Shown: in pieces, positions 56,684-64,000 of the stretch
Position numbering within the stretch: position 1 is the first letter of the stretch
Layout: the number at the start of each line of letters is the position of its first letter
Source of the DNA: Brevundimonas naejangsanensis
GTDB lineage: Bacteria; Pseudomonadota; Alphaproteobacteria; Caulobacterales; Caulobacteraceae
Direction of reading: 5' to 3'
Assembly: GCF_003627995.1 (NCBI RefSeq)
Contig: NZ_CP032707.1
Location: forward strand, 483,501 to 547,500
Length of the DNA stretch: 64,000 bases
Position numbers and translations under genes: made by a program
Notes under the pieces: generated by a model
The model's input: only the letters and a program-made list of their open reading frames with translations
Databases searched by the model: none
What the model was told of the DNA's origin: nothing

Positions 56684-57175
56684 TTACGCCCCCTGCGTCG
56701 CGGCGGCGGGCGCGGCTTCGCCCGCCTCGGGCCGCCACTCGCCCTTTTCCTTCAGCCGGTCGGCGACTTCGCGCGGCATATAGGTCTCGTCGTGCTTGGC
56801 CAGCACCTGGCTGGCCTCGAAGGTGCGGTCGGGGCGGAAGGCCCCCTGCGCCACTATGCCCTGCCCCTCGCGGAACAGGTCGGGCAGGTCGCCGTGATAG
56901 ACGACGCGCGCCGTCCCGGCGTTGTCGGTGACCACGAAGGCGACCGAGCCGTCGGCGGCCTTGTGCACGCTGCCCGCCTCGACCAGGCCGCCCAGGCGGA
57001 TCATCTGGCCGGCGGGAACCTTCTGCGGCGTCACTTCCGAGGGGGAGTAGAAGAAGGTGACGTTGTCCTTCATCGCCCACAGCGACAGGCCCACGGCCAG
57101 GGCCAGCACCGGCGCCGCGGCGATCACGACCCACAGGCGACGGCGCGCCTTGGGCGATTTGGGCAACCAGCTCAT
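56684..57175 (-). CDS. ccmE: Periplasmic heme chaperone CcmE/CycJ
   Basis: The ATG at 57175 (MSWLPKSPKARRRL) gives 163 residues, the usual length. Single N-terminal membrane helix (about 14-34), OB-fold body (VTFFYSPSEVTP, GQMIRLGGLVEAGSV, VVYHGDLPDLFREGQGIVAQG) and the covalent heme-binding His128 in LAKHDETYMP with Tyr132. The Ala/Pro tail after the heme site is flexible. It hands heme to CcmF. Confidence 0.96.
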   Translation of the reverse strand: MSWLPKSPKARRRLWVVIAAAPVLALAVGLSLWAMKDNVTFFYSPSEVTPQKVPAGQMIRLGGLVEAGSVHKAADGSVAFVVTDNAGTARVVYHGDLPDLFREGQGIVAQGAFRPDRTFEASQVLAKHDETYMPREVADRLKEKGEWRPEAGEAAPAAATQGA

Positions 57176-57247
57176 GTCAGTAGATCGGTCCGAAGGCGGC
57201 GAGGAAGGCCGCCGCATATAAGGGGTGGGACGGGCGCGGCCAAAGGG

Positions 57248-58066
57248 TCATCGCGCGGCCTCGGCCAGGCGGCGCTGCAGGTCGGCGCGCCGCGGGTCGG
57301 CCGGGTCCAGGACGGCGATCAGCGGCGCCCACATGGCCTCGGCCTCGGTCCGGTCGCCCCGCGCCAGGGCGGCGTCGCCCAGGTAGAAGCGCGCGCCCAG
57401 TTGATCGGGGTCCAGCTTGACCGCCTGGCGGAAGGCCGCCTCGGCGTCGCCGTCGACCGCCCCGCCGTTGGCCCGCACCAGGCTTTCGCCCAGCCGCGCC
57501 CAGCTCTGGGCGTCGTCGGGCTGGAGAGCCAGGGCGCGGCGGAAGGCCGAGGCCGCGCCGATAGGATCGCCCGCCTCGAACCGGGCGGCGCCCAGCATGG
57601 TCAGGGCCAGCCGGTCGTCGGGCCGGTCCTTGACCACCTGCCCCAGCACGGCCGCGACCTGCGCGGGCTCCAGCGCCTCGGGCGTCGCGGCCCATTCGCG
57701 CACGCGCGTCTCATAGGCCTGATCCTTCAGGCCCGGCGCACAGAGGGCGACATAGAGGCCCAGCGTCGCCGCCGCCGTCAGCCCCAGGCCGCCCAGAACC
57801 CAATAGCGGTCAGCCGGACGCGCGACCGGGCGACGGTCGGCGCGGCGGGCGGCCAGCAGGCGACGCCCGGCCTCGGCCCGGGCGGCGGTCCATCCCGCCT
57901 CGTCCAGCAGGCCGCGCGCCTTCAGCCGGTCCAGCTCGGCCAGTTCGCGCGCGCCCGCCTCGCGGTCGACGGCGCCCTCGGCCTCCGCGCCGCGCCGGGC
58001 GCCGGACAGCACCACCAGCCCCGCCAGGGCGGTCGCCATGGCCGTCATGATCCAGAAGATCGTCAT
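57248..58066 (-). CDS. ccmI: Cytochrome c biogenesis protein CcmI/CycH
   Basis: CcmI binds apocytochrome c and delivers it to CcmF-CcmH. 272 residues: helix 1 (about 2-21), a cytoplasmic loop with a Leu-rich stretch (ARELAELDRLKARGLLDEAGW), helix 2 (about 90-108) and a periplasmic TPR domain (LTMLGAARFEAGDPIGAASAFRRALALQPDDAQSWARLGESL ... AFRQAVKLDPDQLGARFYLGDAAL). First gene of the ccm operon; 72 bases to ccmE. Confidence 0.93.
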   Translation of the reverse strand: MTIFWIMTAMATALAGLVVLSGARRGAEAEGAVDREAGARELAELDRLKARGLLDEAGWTAARAEAGRRLLAARRADRRPVARPADRYWVLGGLGLTAAATLGLYVALCAPGLKDQAYETRVREWAATPEALEPAQVAAVLGQVVKDRPDDRLALTMLGAARFEAGDPIGAASAFRRALALQPDDAQSWARLGESLVRANGGAVDGDAEAAFRQAVKLDPDQLGARFYLGDAALARGDRTEAEAMWAPLIAVLDPADPRRADLQRRLAEAAR

Positions 58067-58084
58067 GCCCGCCGCTGTAGCGGA

Positions 58085-59434
58085 TCAGGCGGCGGGAGGC
58101 GAGACGCGCGACGCCGCACCCGCGGCCATCAGGCGGCGTCGGACCGTGCGCGAGGCCTCGCGCGCCCCGATCAGGCCCAGCAGTTCGGCAGTCAGGGCGA
58201 TGCGCTTGCGCGCCCCAGGCCCGTCGGCCATCTGGTCGTCGTTGAGCCGCTCCATGGCCTCGTCGGCCCAGGCGGCCAGGCGGCCGGTCAGAGCCTCGGC
58301 CGTCTGGCGGCGCTCGGCCTCGCAGCCGAACACGGCCGCCGGCCCGCGCACGATTCCGACCAGAGCCGACAGGACGCGGGCGCGCGCGGCGGCGACCGCC
58401 TCGACCGCGCCGTCCAGCCGGGGCGTCGGCCGCGTCATCCGTCCGACCAGGGCGGCGCGCTCGACCGGCAACACCGCATCGACCGCCCTTTCGGCGGCGC
58501 TGAAGCGTTCGGACAGGCCGACCGCGACCTTGAGCCGCGCCTGCCGCACCGCCTTGCCCCAGGCGCTGTCCGGCTTGAGCGGCAGGACCATGTCGATCTC
58601 GGCCAGGGTCTCGGCGCACCAGTCCAGGTCGGCCTTGAAGGCGTCCAGGTCAGCATCGGCCGCCGTCGGGTCGAAGGCGGCCGCGTCCGACGCGCGCCGC
58701 GCCAGGGCGAACAGGACGCGATCGACGAAGACGCGCAGCTCGCTTTCGCCCAGGGCGGTCTCGGGGCTCAGGTCGCGGCCCGAGCCCGGCGCGGCCAAGC
58801 CGGCCACGCGCAGGATCAGCCGCGCATCCGCCAGATGGGCGAAGACGACCTCAAGCAGGCGAGCGGCCCCGTCCGGGGCGATGGCGGCCGCCTGGCGCAG
58901 AGCCAGCTTCAGCTCGGCGGCGGCTTCGGGGGTTGAGCGGCCGACCCAGTCGGGCAGATGCGGCAGGGCCCGCCGCGCCACGGCCGCCAGGTCGAGACAG
59001 GCGGCCAGGTCGTTCGCCTGGGACGGGTCGGCGTCGGCCCAGACCTCCTCGGGCCGGTCGCGCAGGGCGACCGCGGCGCTGAGGCACAGGCGGTCGGCGA
59101 CCATGCGCGACAGATCGTCGTCGCGGTCCAGCTGGGGCAGAAGTTCAGGCTCGCTGCGGGTGGCCGCGCGCCACAGCCGACCCAGCACGGCCGGCGGAAA
59201 ACCCAGTCCCGGCAGGCCGTCGGCGCGCGGCCGAAACAGAGGCAGAAGCGGGGCGAACGCAATGGAGCGGCGCCGCCGATCCAGCGCCTCGACCGCGATC
59301 ATGTCGCGCAGAGCCGCCGCCCGGTCGCCCGCCATCGTCCCCGCCAGCCCCGACAGCTGCGACAGGATCCGGTCGGGGCACCGTTCGATCAGCCGGGCCA
59401 GGGCGGCCCTCTGCGCGACCGACAGGTCCGCCAT
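58085..59434 (-). CDS. DUF2336 domain protein
   Basis: 449 residues, all helical. The opening MADLSVAQRAALARLIERCPDRILSQLSGLAG and middle ELLPQLDRDDDLSRMVADRL with repeated short helices match the DUF2336 repeats of alphaproteobacteria. In Caulobacter, a DUF2336 protein has been linked to cell-cycle or stress pathways, but no biochemical function is clear. The gene starts upstream of ccmI on the same strand with an 18-base gap. No signal or membrane segment is seen. Confidence 0.82.
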   Translation of the reverse strand: MADLSVAQRAALARLIERCPDRILSQLSGLAGTMAGDRAAALRDMIAVEALDRRRRSIAFAPLLPLFRPRADGLPGLGFPPAVLGRLWRAATRSEPELLPQLDRDDDLSRMVADRLCLSAAVALRDRPEEVWADADPSQANDLAACLDLAAVARRALPHLPDWVGRSTPEAAAELKLALRQAAAIAPDGAARLLEVVFAHLADARLILRVAGLAAPGSGRDLSPETALGESELRVFVDRVLFALARRASDAAAFDPTAADADLDAFKADLDWCAETLAEIDMVLPLKPDSAWGKAVRQARLKVAVGLSERFSAAERAVDAVLPVERAALVGRMTRPTPRLDGAVEAVAAARARVLSALVGIVRGPAAVFGCEAERRQTAEALTGRLAAWADEAMERLNDDQMADGPGARKRIALTAELLGLIGAREASRTVRRRLMAAGAASRVSPPAA

Positions 59435-59653
59435 TCACGCTCCTCCGACCGAACCGAATCCCGGCCACGGGGCCGAGGGTGCGCCCTTCGGGTTAACAGG
59501 AGCTTTGGGCGACGAGCTCTACCCTCGCCGTCACTCCAAGGCACACAGCGAAGGCGGCGCCCCGCCCTCCGGCGCTTGCGGCAACTTGTCGACCTTTGCA
59601 GTAGGCGACGGGACGGGTCTAGATGTGCTGCGCAAGGAGAAGGGGAGGGCTTC

Positions 59654-60559
59654 TTGGATCTAGAACGGCGCCTGGTAGCAATCGGTTTGCCGTTGATGGT
59701 CGCGGGCTGTTCAACCACGCCACTGGTCGGCGACGCTGGCCTTGTGCAGCCCTTCTCGAATGAGCGCCAAACTACCCTGCTCCCGCATGATCCGCCGCTG
59801 ACCGCAGCCTACCAGCGGCGCTTCAAGCGCCTGACCTTTGTGGGGATCGAGCACACGACCAACCCCCAGAGTGCGAGCTTTGCGGCCATAGAGAAGGCCT
59901 TCGACACGCTCCAGCCTCGGGCGGTGATTGTCGAGGGCTTCGCGACGCTATGGGGGCCGAGCCCCTCCTTCTTGCTCAAGTCGCTGGACAAGCCCTGGGA
60001 GCAGCGGAACTCCTATGAGCGGGGCGAAGCCTTCCACGCCGTCACCCTGGCGGCCGGACGCCAGGTTCCCTTTTGGGGCGGCGAGCCCACAGACTCGGAA
60101 TTGGTCGATCGGTTGTTAGCCATGGGCTCCGCCTCGGCCGACGTCTTCGCTGCGCTGATGTTTGGTCCGCTGAATCAGGACTGGCGGAGCGGCGCGTTTC
60201 TGGCGCCGACGGGCCCTGATTTCGAAGTGTCCTACGCGCGCTGGGCTGCCGACATTGAACAGGCCTTCGCCAATCCTCCGCCGACCGATCTCGCCAGTTT
60301 CCAAGCTTGGTACCTAGCTCGCTTCGGAAAGCCGATTGAGGCCGATCCGGAGTGGGCGACGCGCGGCGGCCCGGACGGCGATAGCATCTCCGAGCGCATC
60401 GGCGGGCAATCGAACCTGCTGCGTGATCGCCACCTGTTCGAATTGATGCTGAAGCTTACCAATGAGCGGGAGCGGGTATTGACGGTGTTCGGCAGCAGCC
60501 ATTTGGCAAATCAGTGGGACGCCCTCAAGGCCAGCTTTGGAGCCCCTATCCTGCGCTAA
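59654..60559 (+). CDS. TraB/GumN-like lipoprotein
   Basis: No ATG fits; a TTG at 59654 with GGGGAGGG just upstream gives a lipoprotein signal (LVAIGLPLMVAGC, Cys19). 301 residues. LTFVGIEHTTNPQSASFAAIEKAFDTLQPRAVIVEGFAT and RNSYERGEAFHAVTLA and VLTVFGSSHLANQW follow the TraB/PrgY/GumN pattern (a TxH motif, an E-R motif and a late G-x-x-H), though distant. The function is unknown. The codon use is less G/C-rich than that of neighbours, as in the next two genes. Confidence 0.65.
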   Translation: MDLERRLVAIGLPLMVAGCSTTPLVGDAGLVQPFSNERQTTLLPHDPPLTAAYQRRFKRLTFVGIEHTTNPQSASFAAIEKAFDTLQPRAVIVEGFATLWGPSPSFLLKSLDKPWEQRNSYERGEAFHAVTLAAGRQVPFWGGEPTDSELVDRLLAMGSASADVFAALMFGPLNQDWRSGAFLAPTGPDFEVSYARWAADIEQAFANPPPTDLASFQAWYLARFGKPIEADPEWATRGGPDGDSISERIGGQSNLLRDRHLFELMLKLTNERERVLTVFGSSHLANQWDALKASFGAPILR

Positions 60560-60631
60560 GCCTACCCTGGCGGAGCTCGCCGTGGTGTCCTGCCCCCTAG
60601 CCGACGTCGACGGCTCTCCAGCCTTGGCCAA

Positions 60632-60687
60632 GGTCCGTTATCGGCGCCCATGCCCAAGACTGAAATCGCCCCATTGCGGACATTCAG
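60632..60687 (+). repeat. 56-nt direct repeat, unit 1
   Basis: GGTCCGTTATCGGCGCCC ... GACTGAAATCGCCCCATTGCGGACATTCAG. Unit 2 at 61169-61224 has the same length and shares about three quarters of its bases. Each unit lies just upstream of one of the small orphan genes at 60716 and 61254. Confidence 0.7.
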
Positions 60688-60715
60688 CACGACGGGCAGG
60701 GTTCGGCGTCTGGGA

Positions 60716-61111
60716 ATGCGCGAGAGGCTTTCGACCGTGGGACACCAAGAGGTTTTAGTCCGCGCGCCCGGCTCGTTCATATTGGTTGGGGGTAGCGTGG
60801 AAGTCGATGCTCCCCCGTTTGGGGACGGTCCAGCCCGGCTTTGGGCAGATGAGCGTTGCGTCTGTATCGGAACCCTCTCTGAGGTCGATGGGCACACGCG
60901 CGTGATTGTCGGATCGAATGTTGATCACTCCAACCTCGCGCTGGCCTTCAGCGGCGAAATCGCCACTCCAGCCCGGCGACTGGTGGTCAGCGACGCAGAG
61001 TTGAACACGTTGATCGAAGTCGCCGTTCCCGCTCACTTGACCAACCTGTCGGTCTGGACGAACGACGCACGCGAACCGACCATGATCGCAATCGACGTCA
61101 CTGGTCGTTAG
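60716..61111 (+). CDS. Orphan hypothetical protein 1 of the repeat-bounded modules
   Basis: 131 residues from the ATG at 60716 (MRERLSTVGHQEVLVRAPGSFILVGGSVEVDAPPF); an upstream in-frame ATG at 60650 lies inside the repeat and is less likely. The predicted structure is mainly beta strands with no signal or membrane segment. I do not recognise a family. The stop is followed at once by a 21-nt hairpin (61113-61133). Composition is less G/C-rich than the chromosome. Confidence 0.5.
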   Translation: MRERLSTVGHQEVLVRAPGSFILVGGSVEVDAPPFGDGPARLWADERCVCIGTLSEVDGHTRVIVGSNVDHSNLALAFSGEIATPARRLVVSDAELNTLIEVAVPAHLTNLSVWTNDAREPTMIAIDVTGR

Positions 61112-61112
61112 G

Positions 61113-61133
61113 CCGCTTTCCACCCCTAGCGGA
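61113..61133. repeat. 21-nt hairpin after orphan gene 1
   Basis: CCGCTTTCCACCCCTAGCGGA: CCGC/GCGG arms around a 12-base loop. The same 21-nt sequence with two changes follows the next orphan gene at 61549-61569. Confidence 0.65.
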
Positions 61134-61168
61134 AGTCCAAGCGGGCCGCTTTCCGGCCTGGCGGCCAA

Positions 61169-61224
61169 CGTCCGCTTTCGGCCCGACGCCCAGGACCGAA
61201 ATCGACCCATTGCGGATATTGCAG
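61169..61224 (+). repeat. 56-nt direct repeat, unit 2
   Basis: CGTCCGCTTTCGGCCCGACG ... ACCGAAATCGACCCATTGCGGATATTGCAG. Partner of 60632-60687. It is followed 29 bases later by the start of orphan gene 2. Confidence 0.7.
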
Positions 61225-61253
61225 TCCGGCGATTTAAGGACCAAGGTTCGGTG

Positions 61254-61544
61254 ATGACGACCAAGACCGGTTACGATGCGCTGTTGGACGTGGTCTGCGT
61301 AACGTGGGGATTCTGCGGATGCGTGAAGGACGACAAGCCGCTCCACGTGGACGACTTCATCCCGTCGTTTGGGCCTGTAACAGCGGATCAGTTCGTGGAG
61401 TGGGTGTTCCTAGCGGACGATCAGAACCCAAACTCGGAACCAGAGAAGTGGCAAAGGCATAAGGACGCGCTTAGGGCCGCATTCATAGAGCATATGGGCG
61501 GAGAAGTCGTCGACGCTGAATGCTTGCGTTGGAGCGATGCCTAG
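61254..61544 (+). CDS. Orphan small acidic protein 2 of the repeat-bounded modules
   Basis: 96 residues, acidic: MTTKTGYDALLDVVCVTWGFCGCVKDDKPLHVDDFIPSFGPVTADQFVEWVFLADDQNP. No signal or membrane segment. The look is that of a small single-domain immunity or inhibitor-type protein, but I do not recognise the family and make no functional claim. It has the same gene-plus-hairpin arrangement as orphan gene 1. The ATG follows AAGG 9 bases upstream. Confidence 0.55.
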   Translation: MTTKTGYDALLDVVCVTWGFCGCVKDDKPLHVDDFIPSFGPVTADQFVEWVFLADDQNPNSEPEKWQRHKDALRAAFIEHMGGEVVDAECLRWSDA

Positions 61545-61548
61545 CGTC

Positions 61549-61569
61549 CGCTTTCCACCCTTGGCGGAC
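61549..61569. repeat. 21-nt hairpin after orphan gene 2
   Basis: CCGCTTTCCACCCTTGGCGGA, four bases after the stop of orphan gene 2; the near-copy is at 61113-61133. Another CCGCTTCCGACC block follows immediately. Confidence 0.65.
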
Positions 61570-61603
61570 GAACGCGACATCCGCTTCCGACCGACCTCCG
61601 CCC

Positions 61604-63052
61604 TCACCCCTCCGCCGCGGGCAACTCCAGCACCACCTTCAGACCGCCCATGTCGCTGTCGCCCAGGGTGACGCGGCCGCCGTAGGCGCGGGTCAGTTCG
61701 TCGACGATCGACAGGCCCAGGCCGGTGCCGGGGGTGTCCTCGTCCATGCGGGTGCCGCGCTTCAGGGCCGTGTCGCGCTGGTCGGCGGGCAGGCCGGGGC
61801 CGTCGTCCTCGACCACGGCGATCATCTGACCCGTCGTGGACGGACCGGCCGAGATGCGCACCCGGCGCTTGCACCACTTGGCCGCGTTCTCGATCAGGTT
61901 GCCGAAGATCTCCTGCAGGTCCTGGCGCTCGCCCAGGAAGGCCAGGTCGTCGGGCGCGCGCCAGTCGATCTCGACGCCCTTGGCCTCGAACACCCGCTCC
62001 AGCATGACGGCCATCTCGTCCAGAACCTCGCCCACCGGGGTGCGTTCGCCCAGGCCGTGGGCGGCGCGGGCGGCGGCGCGGGCGCGGCGCAGGTGGTGGT
62101 CGACCTGGTCCTGCATCACCTTGGCCTGGCGCCGGATCAGGTCCGGCAGGAAGCCTTCGCGCGTCCCCGCCTCGGCCAACATCACCGCCAGCGGCGTCTT
62201 CAGGGCATGGGCCAGGTTGCCGACGTGGGTGCGCTGGCGCTCCACCGTCTCCTGATTGTGGGCCAGCAGGCGGTTGACCTGTTGGGCCAGGGGCTGGATC
62301 TCGACCGGATAGACGCCCTCTATCCGGTGCGAGCGCCCCTTGCGCACGTCGGAAATCTCGTCGCGCAGATCGTAGAGGGGACGCAGGCCCACCTGGACCT
62401 GGATGAAGACCGCCGACACCAGGCCCGCGCCGAGCAGCAGCATGGCGACCCAGGTCACGGTGGCGAACTGGCGCGCGTCGGCGTCCACGTCGGACCGGTC
62501 CACCCCGGCGAAGAAGACCACCGGCGCGGCCCGGTTCGGCAAGGACTTCATGCTGGCGGCGATGCGCAGGGGCTCGCCCTTGGGGCCGTCGGCGGCGTTG
62601 TAGCTGATGGTCTGGCCGAACGCCGCCTTCAGCCTGGCGGCCAGGTCGGGGGCGTAGTCCAGGTCAGCCCGCCCCAGGGAGGCCGAGCGCGCCACGACCC
62701 GCAGCCGCCCGTCCGACGTCGGTTCGGCCACCATCCAGTATTTGCCGGACAGCAGCCGCTCTGTGCGCGCGTCGCGGATCTCGCCGATGAGGACCTCGCC
62801 CTCATGGGTGATGGTCGCGGCGACCACCGCCTCGTCGATGGTCTCGCTCAGGGTGTTGCCGAGGCGGCGCAGGGCCGATTCCTGGAACACCGAGGTCAGC
62901 ACCACCCCGGTCACCAGAAGGGCCACCAGGATCCAGGCCGAGGCCAGCCAGATCAGCCGCCGAGTCAGCGACTTGCCAGGGCGGCCGAACCAGCGGCCCC
63001 ATTCGTTCTTCTGCGGCTTGGCGGGCGGCTCGATCGCCCCGGCGTCGCTCAT
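61604..63052 (-). CDS. PhoQ-like sensor histidine kinase
   Basis: 482 residues: cytoplasmic N-terminus, helix 1 (about 33-54), a periplasmic sensor domain of ~140 residues, helix 2 (about 198-220), HAMP-like linker (GLRPLYDLRDEISDVRKGRSHRIEGVYPVEI), DHp with VGNLAHALKTPLAVM (His282; HALKTPL form as in PhoQ) and an ATPase domain (NLIENAAKWCKRRV, DDGPGLP, GTGLGLSIVDELTRAYGG). It is downstream of its response regulator by 22 bases. The signal is unknown. The final Glu-Gly follow the ATPase domain. Confidence 0.92.
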   Translation of the reverse strand: MSDAGAIEPPAKPQKNEWGRWFGRPGKSLTRRLIWLASAWILVALLVTGVVLTSVFQESALRRLGNTLSETIDEAVVAATITHEGEVLIGEIRDARTERLLSGKYWMVAEPTSDGRLRVVARSASLGRADLDYAPDLAARLKAAFGQTISYNAADGPKGEPLRIAASMKSLPNRAAPVVFFAGVDRSDVDADARQFATVTWVAMLLLGAGLVSAVFIQVQVGLRPLYDLRDEISDVRKGRSHRIEGVYPVEIQPLAQQVNRLLAHNQETVERQRTHVGNLAHALKTPLAVMLAEAGTREGFLPDLIRRQAKVMQDQVDHHLRRARAAARAAHGLGERTPVGEVLDEMAVMLERVFEAKGVEIDWRAPDDLAFLGERQDLQEIFGNLIENAAKWCKRRVRISAGPSTTGQMIAVVEDDGPGLPADQRDTALKRGTRMDEDTPGTGLGLSIVDELTRAYGGRVTLGDSDMGGLKVVLELPAAEG

Positions 63053-63074
63053 GCCCGCGCTCTCCCGGCCGGTC

Positions 63075-63755
63075 TCAGGCCGCGTCGCTCTCGCCGGCCA
63101 GCGGCGACAGGCGATAGCCCAGGCCGCGCACGGTCTCGATACGGTCGGCGCCGATCTTCTTTCTCAGGCGGCCGACGAAGACCTCGATGGTGTTGGAGTC
63201 GCGGTCGAAGTCCTGATCGTAAAGGTGTTCGACCAGTTCGGTGCGGCTGATGACCCGGCCCTGGTGCATCATCAGATAGTGCAGCAGCCGGTATTCCAGG
63301 CTGGTCAGGCGCAGCGGTTCGCCGTTGACCGTCGCGCGCGCCGCGCGCGGGTCCAGCCGCAGGCCGCCGCAGGCCAGGGTCGCCGCCGCATGGCCGGCCG
63401 AGCGGCGCAGCAGGGCGCGCAGGCGGGCCAGCAATTCTTCCGTGTGGAAGGGCTTGGTCAGATAGTCGTCGGCCCCGGCGTCGAAGCCCGCCACCTTGTC
63501 CGACCAGGCGCCACGCGCCGTCAGGATCAGCACGGGCGTGGCCTTGCCCTCGCGGCGCCAGCGCTCCAGCACCGAGACGCCGTCGATCTTGGGAAGCCCC
63601 AGGTCCAGCACCACCACGTCATAGGGTTCGGTGTCGCCCAGGAACCAGGCCTCCTCGCCGTCGGGCGCGTGGTCGACAGCGTAGCCGGCGTCGGTCAGGG
63701 CGGTCTTCAGCTGGCGCGACAGATCGACGTCGTCCTCGACAAGCAGAACCCGCAT
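63075..63755 (-). CDS. OmpR-family response regulator (PhoP-like)
   Basis: 226 residues: receiver with Glu7-Asp8-Asp9, phospho-acceptor Asp51 (VVLDLGLPKIDG) and DYLTKPF; winged helix LTSLEYRLLHYLMMHQGRVISRTELVEHLYDQDFDRDSNTIEVFVGRLRKKIGADRIETVRGLGYRL. It lies between the PepSY-like gene and the kinase gene. The ATG is immediately after the PepSY stop, indicating one transcript PepSY-regulator-kinase. PepSY proteins often accompany such pairs and may modulate the kinase. Confidence 0.94.
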   Translation of the reverse strand: MRVLLVEDDVDLSRQLKTALTDAGYAVDHAPDGEEAWFLGDTEPYDVVVLDLGLPKIDGVSVLERWRREGKATPVLILTARGAWSDKVAGFDAGADDYLTKPFHTEELLARLRALLRRSAGHAAATLACGGLRLDPRAARATVNGEPLRLTSLEYRLLHYLMMHQGRVISRTELVEHLYDQDFDRDSNTIEVFVGRLRKKIGADRIETVRGLGYRLSPLAGESDAA

Positions 63756-64000
63756 TCAGTCGTCCCCGCGAACCCGGCCCGAACGGCCGTCAACCTGGAT
63801 GTCCGAGACACGGCCGCCCGGATATTCCCAGCGCACCACATAGTCGCCGTCGCGTTCGCGCACGCCCAGCATGCGGCCGGGACGACCCGACTGGACGCGG
63901 CGGGCGATGTCGCCAGGATCGACTCGCGGCCCCGGCCGGGGCGCATCGCGCAGCCCCATGCCCGGATAGCCTCTGGGTTGCTCCCGGCGATCCTCGTCGC
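63756..64000 (-). CDS. PepSY-like domain protein, 5' part beyond window edge
   Basis: The frame is open to the right edge; the visible 81 residues end DIARRVQSGRPGRMLGVRERDGDYVVRWEYPGGRVSDIQVDGRSGRVRGDD. VRERDGDYVVRWEYPGGRVSDIQVDGRSG is a small beta-alpha PepSY-like domain. The visible residues N-terminal to it are Arg/Pro-rich. A Met at 63959 is possible, but a signal peptide is expected further upstream. The stop touches the response-regulator ATG. Confidence 0.65.
   Translation of the reverse strand, partial: DEDRREQPRGYPGMGLRDAPRPGPRVDPGDIARRVQSGRPGRMLGVRERDGDYVVRWEYPGGRVSDIQVDGRSGRVRGDD

Noticed and set aside
54701..58936. A 1411-codon open frame on the plus strand across the ccm operon
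   Set aside because: It is antisense to ccmH, ccmF, ccmE and ccmI, whose products have clear motifs; the frame is open because G/C-rich codons avoid stops in this antisense phase. Its composition (Gln/Arg/Gly/Asp-rich) is that of a shadow.
61107..61113. GTTAGGC at the end of orphan gene 1, matching the integron core GTTRRRY
   Set aside because: There is no partner RYYYAAC site at the right distance, no integrase gene, and no equivalent core after orphan gene 2. Chance match.

Overview
This window reads as the chromosome of a high-GC alphaproteobacterium of the Caulobacteraceae. Evidence: fliL-fliM diverge from flgF-flgG-flgA-flgH as in Caulobacter, a CtrA-like box and a textbook sigma-54 promoter lie between them, and there is a PleC-like polarity kinase, CarD, DUF2336 and the cyc/ccm-degP-two-component-glnE block known from alphaproteobacteria. 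Brevundimonas is my best guess at genus, but that is inference. Coding density is high; almost all real genes are G/C-rich in third positions, so long antisense shadow frames are common and were left out.

Layout. 1-5324: flagellar switch and basal-body genes. 5449-6939: three diverged secreted paralogues. 7215-10094: DUF885 peptidase-like protein, MmcQ/YjbR protein and MsrA. 10240-12870: a visibly AT-richer island enclosed by tRNA-Ser(GGA) and tRNA-Arg(CCT), whose 3' ends both face inward. It holds a winged-helix/PD-(D/E)XK-like protein, an Excalibur-domain protein, a decayed retron (candidate msr-msd RNA plus broken reverse transcriptase) and the N-terminal half of a CBASS-type nucleotidyltransferase. 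13156-25753: housekeeping genes (SUV3-like helicase, S4 protein, YceI, ferredoxin, CarD, L28, M1 aminopeptidase, HNH nuclease, TRIC channel, AlkA, JmjC-type cupin, GluQRS, cold-shock protein). 25953-41882: metabolic and regulatory genes (beta-lactamase-fold hydrolase, PPK2, acyltransferase with divergent LytTR regulator, UbiA, an XRE-regulator/membrane-protein cassette, PncB, a CPA2 antiporter, flavodoxin-like reductases, a CBS protein). 41957-46851: PleC-like kinase, an ECF sigma/anti-sigma pair with a frameshifted CpxP/ZraP-like gene, and an EF-hand protein. 46919-59434: glnE (frameshifted), a kinase/regulator pair split by a DUF559 gene, DegP, ccmHFEI and DUF2336. 59654-61544: three orphan genes separated by related repeats. 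61604-64000: a second kinase/regulator pair with a PepSY-like protein cut by the window edge.

The most interesting region is the tRNA-bounded island, a graveyard of phage-defence genes in which a retron remnant and a CBASS cyclase remnant meet tail to tail. Second is the DUF559 gene at 51233-51637: it is bracketed by inverted copies of a palindromic repeat, sits inside an otherwise conserved two-component operon, and its C-terminus is encoded by the repeat. Five families of intergenic palindromic repeats are described. Two genes (glnE and the ZraP-like gene) each carry a one-base deficit in a G/C homopolymer, so sequencing error has to be excluded before calling them broken.
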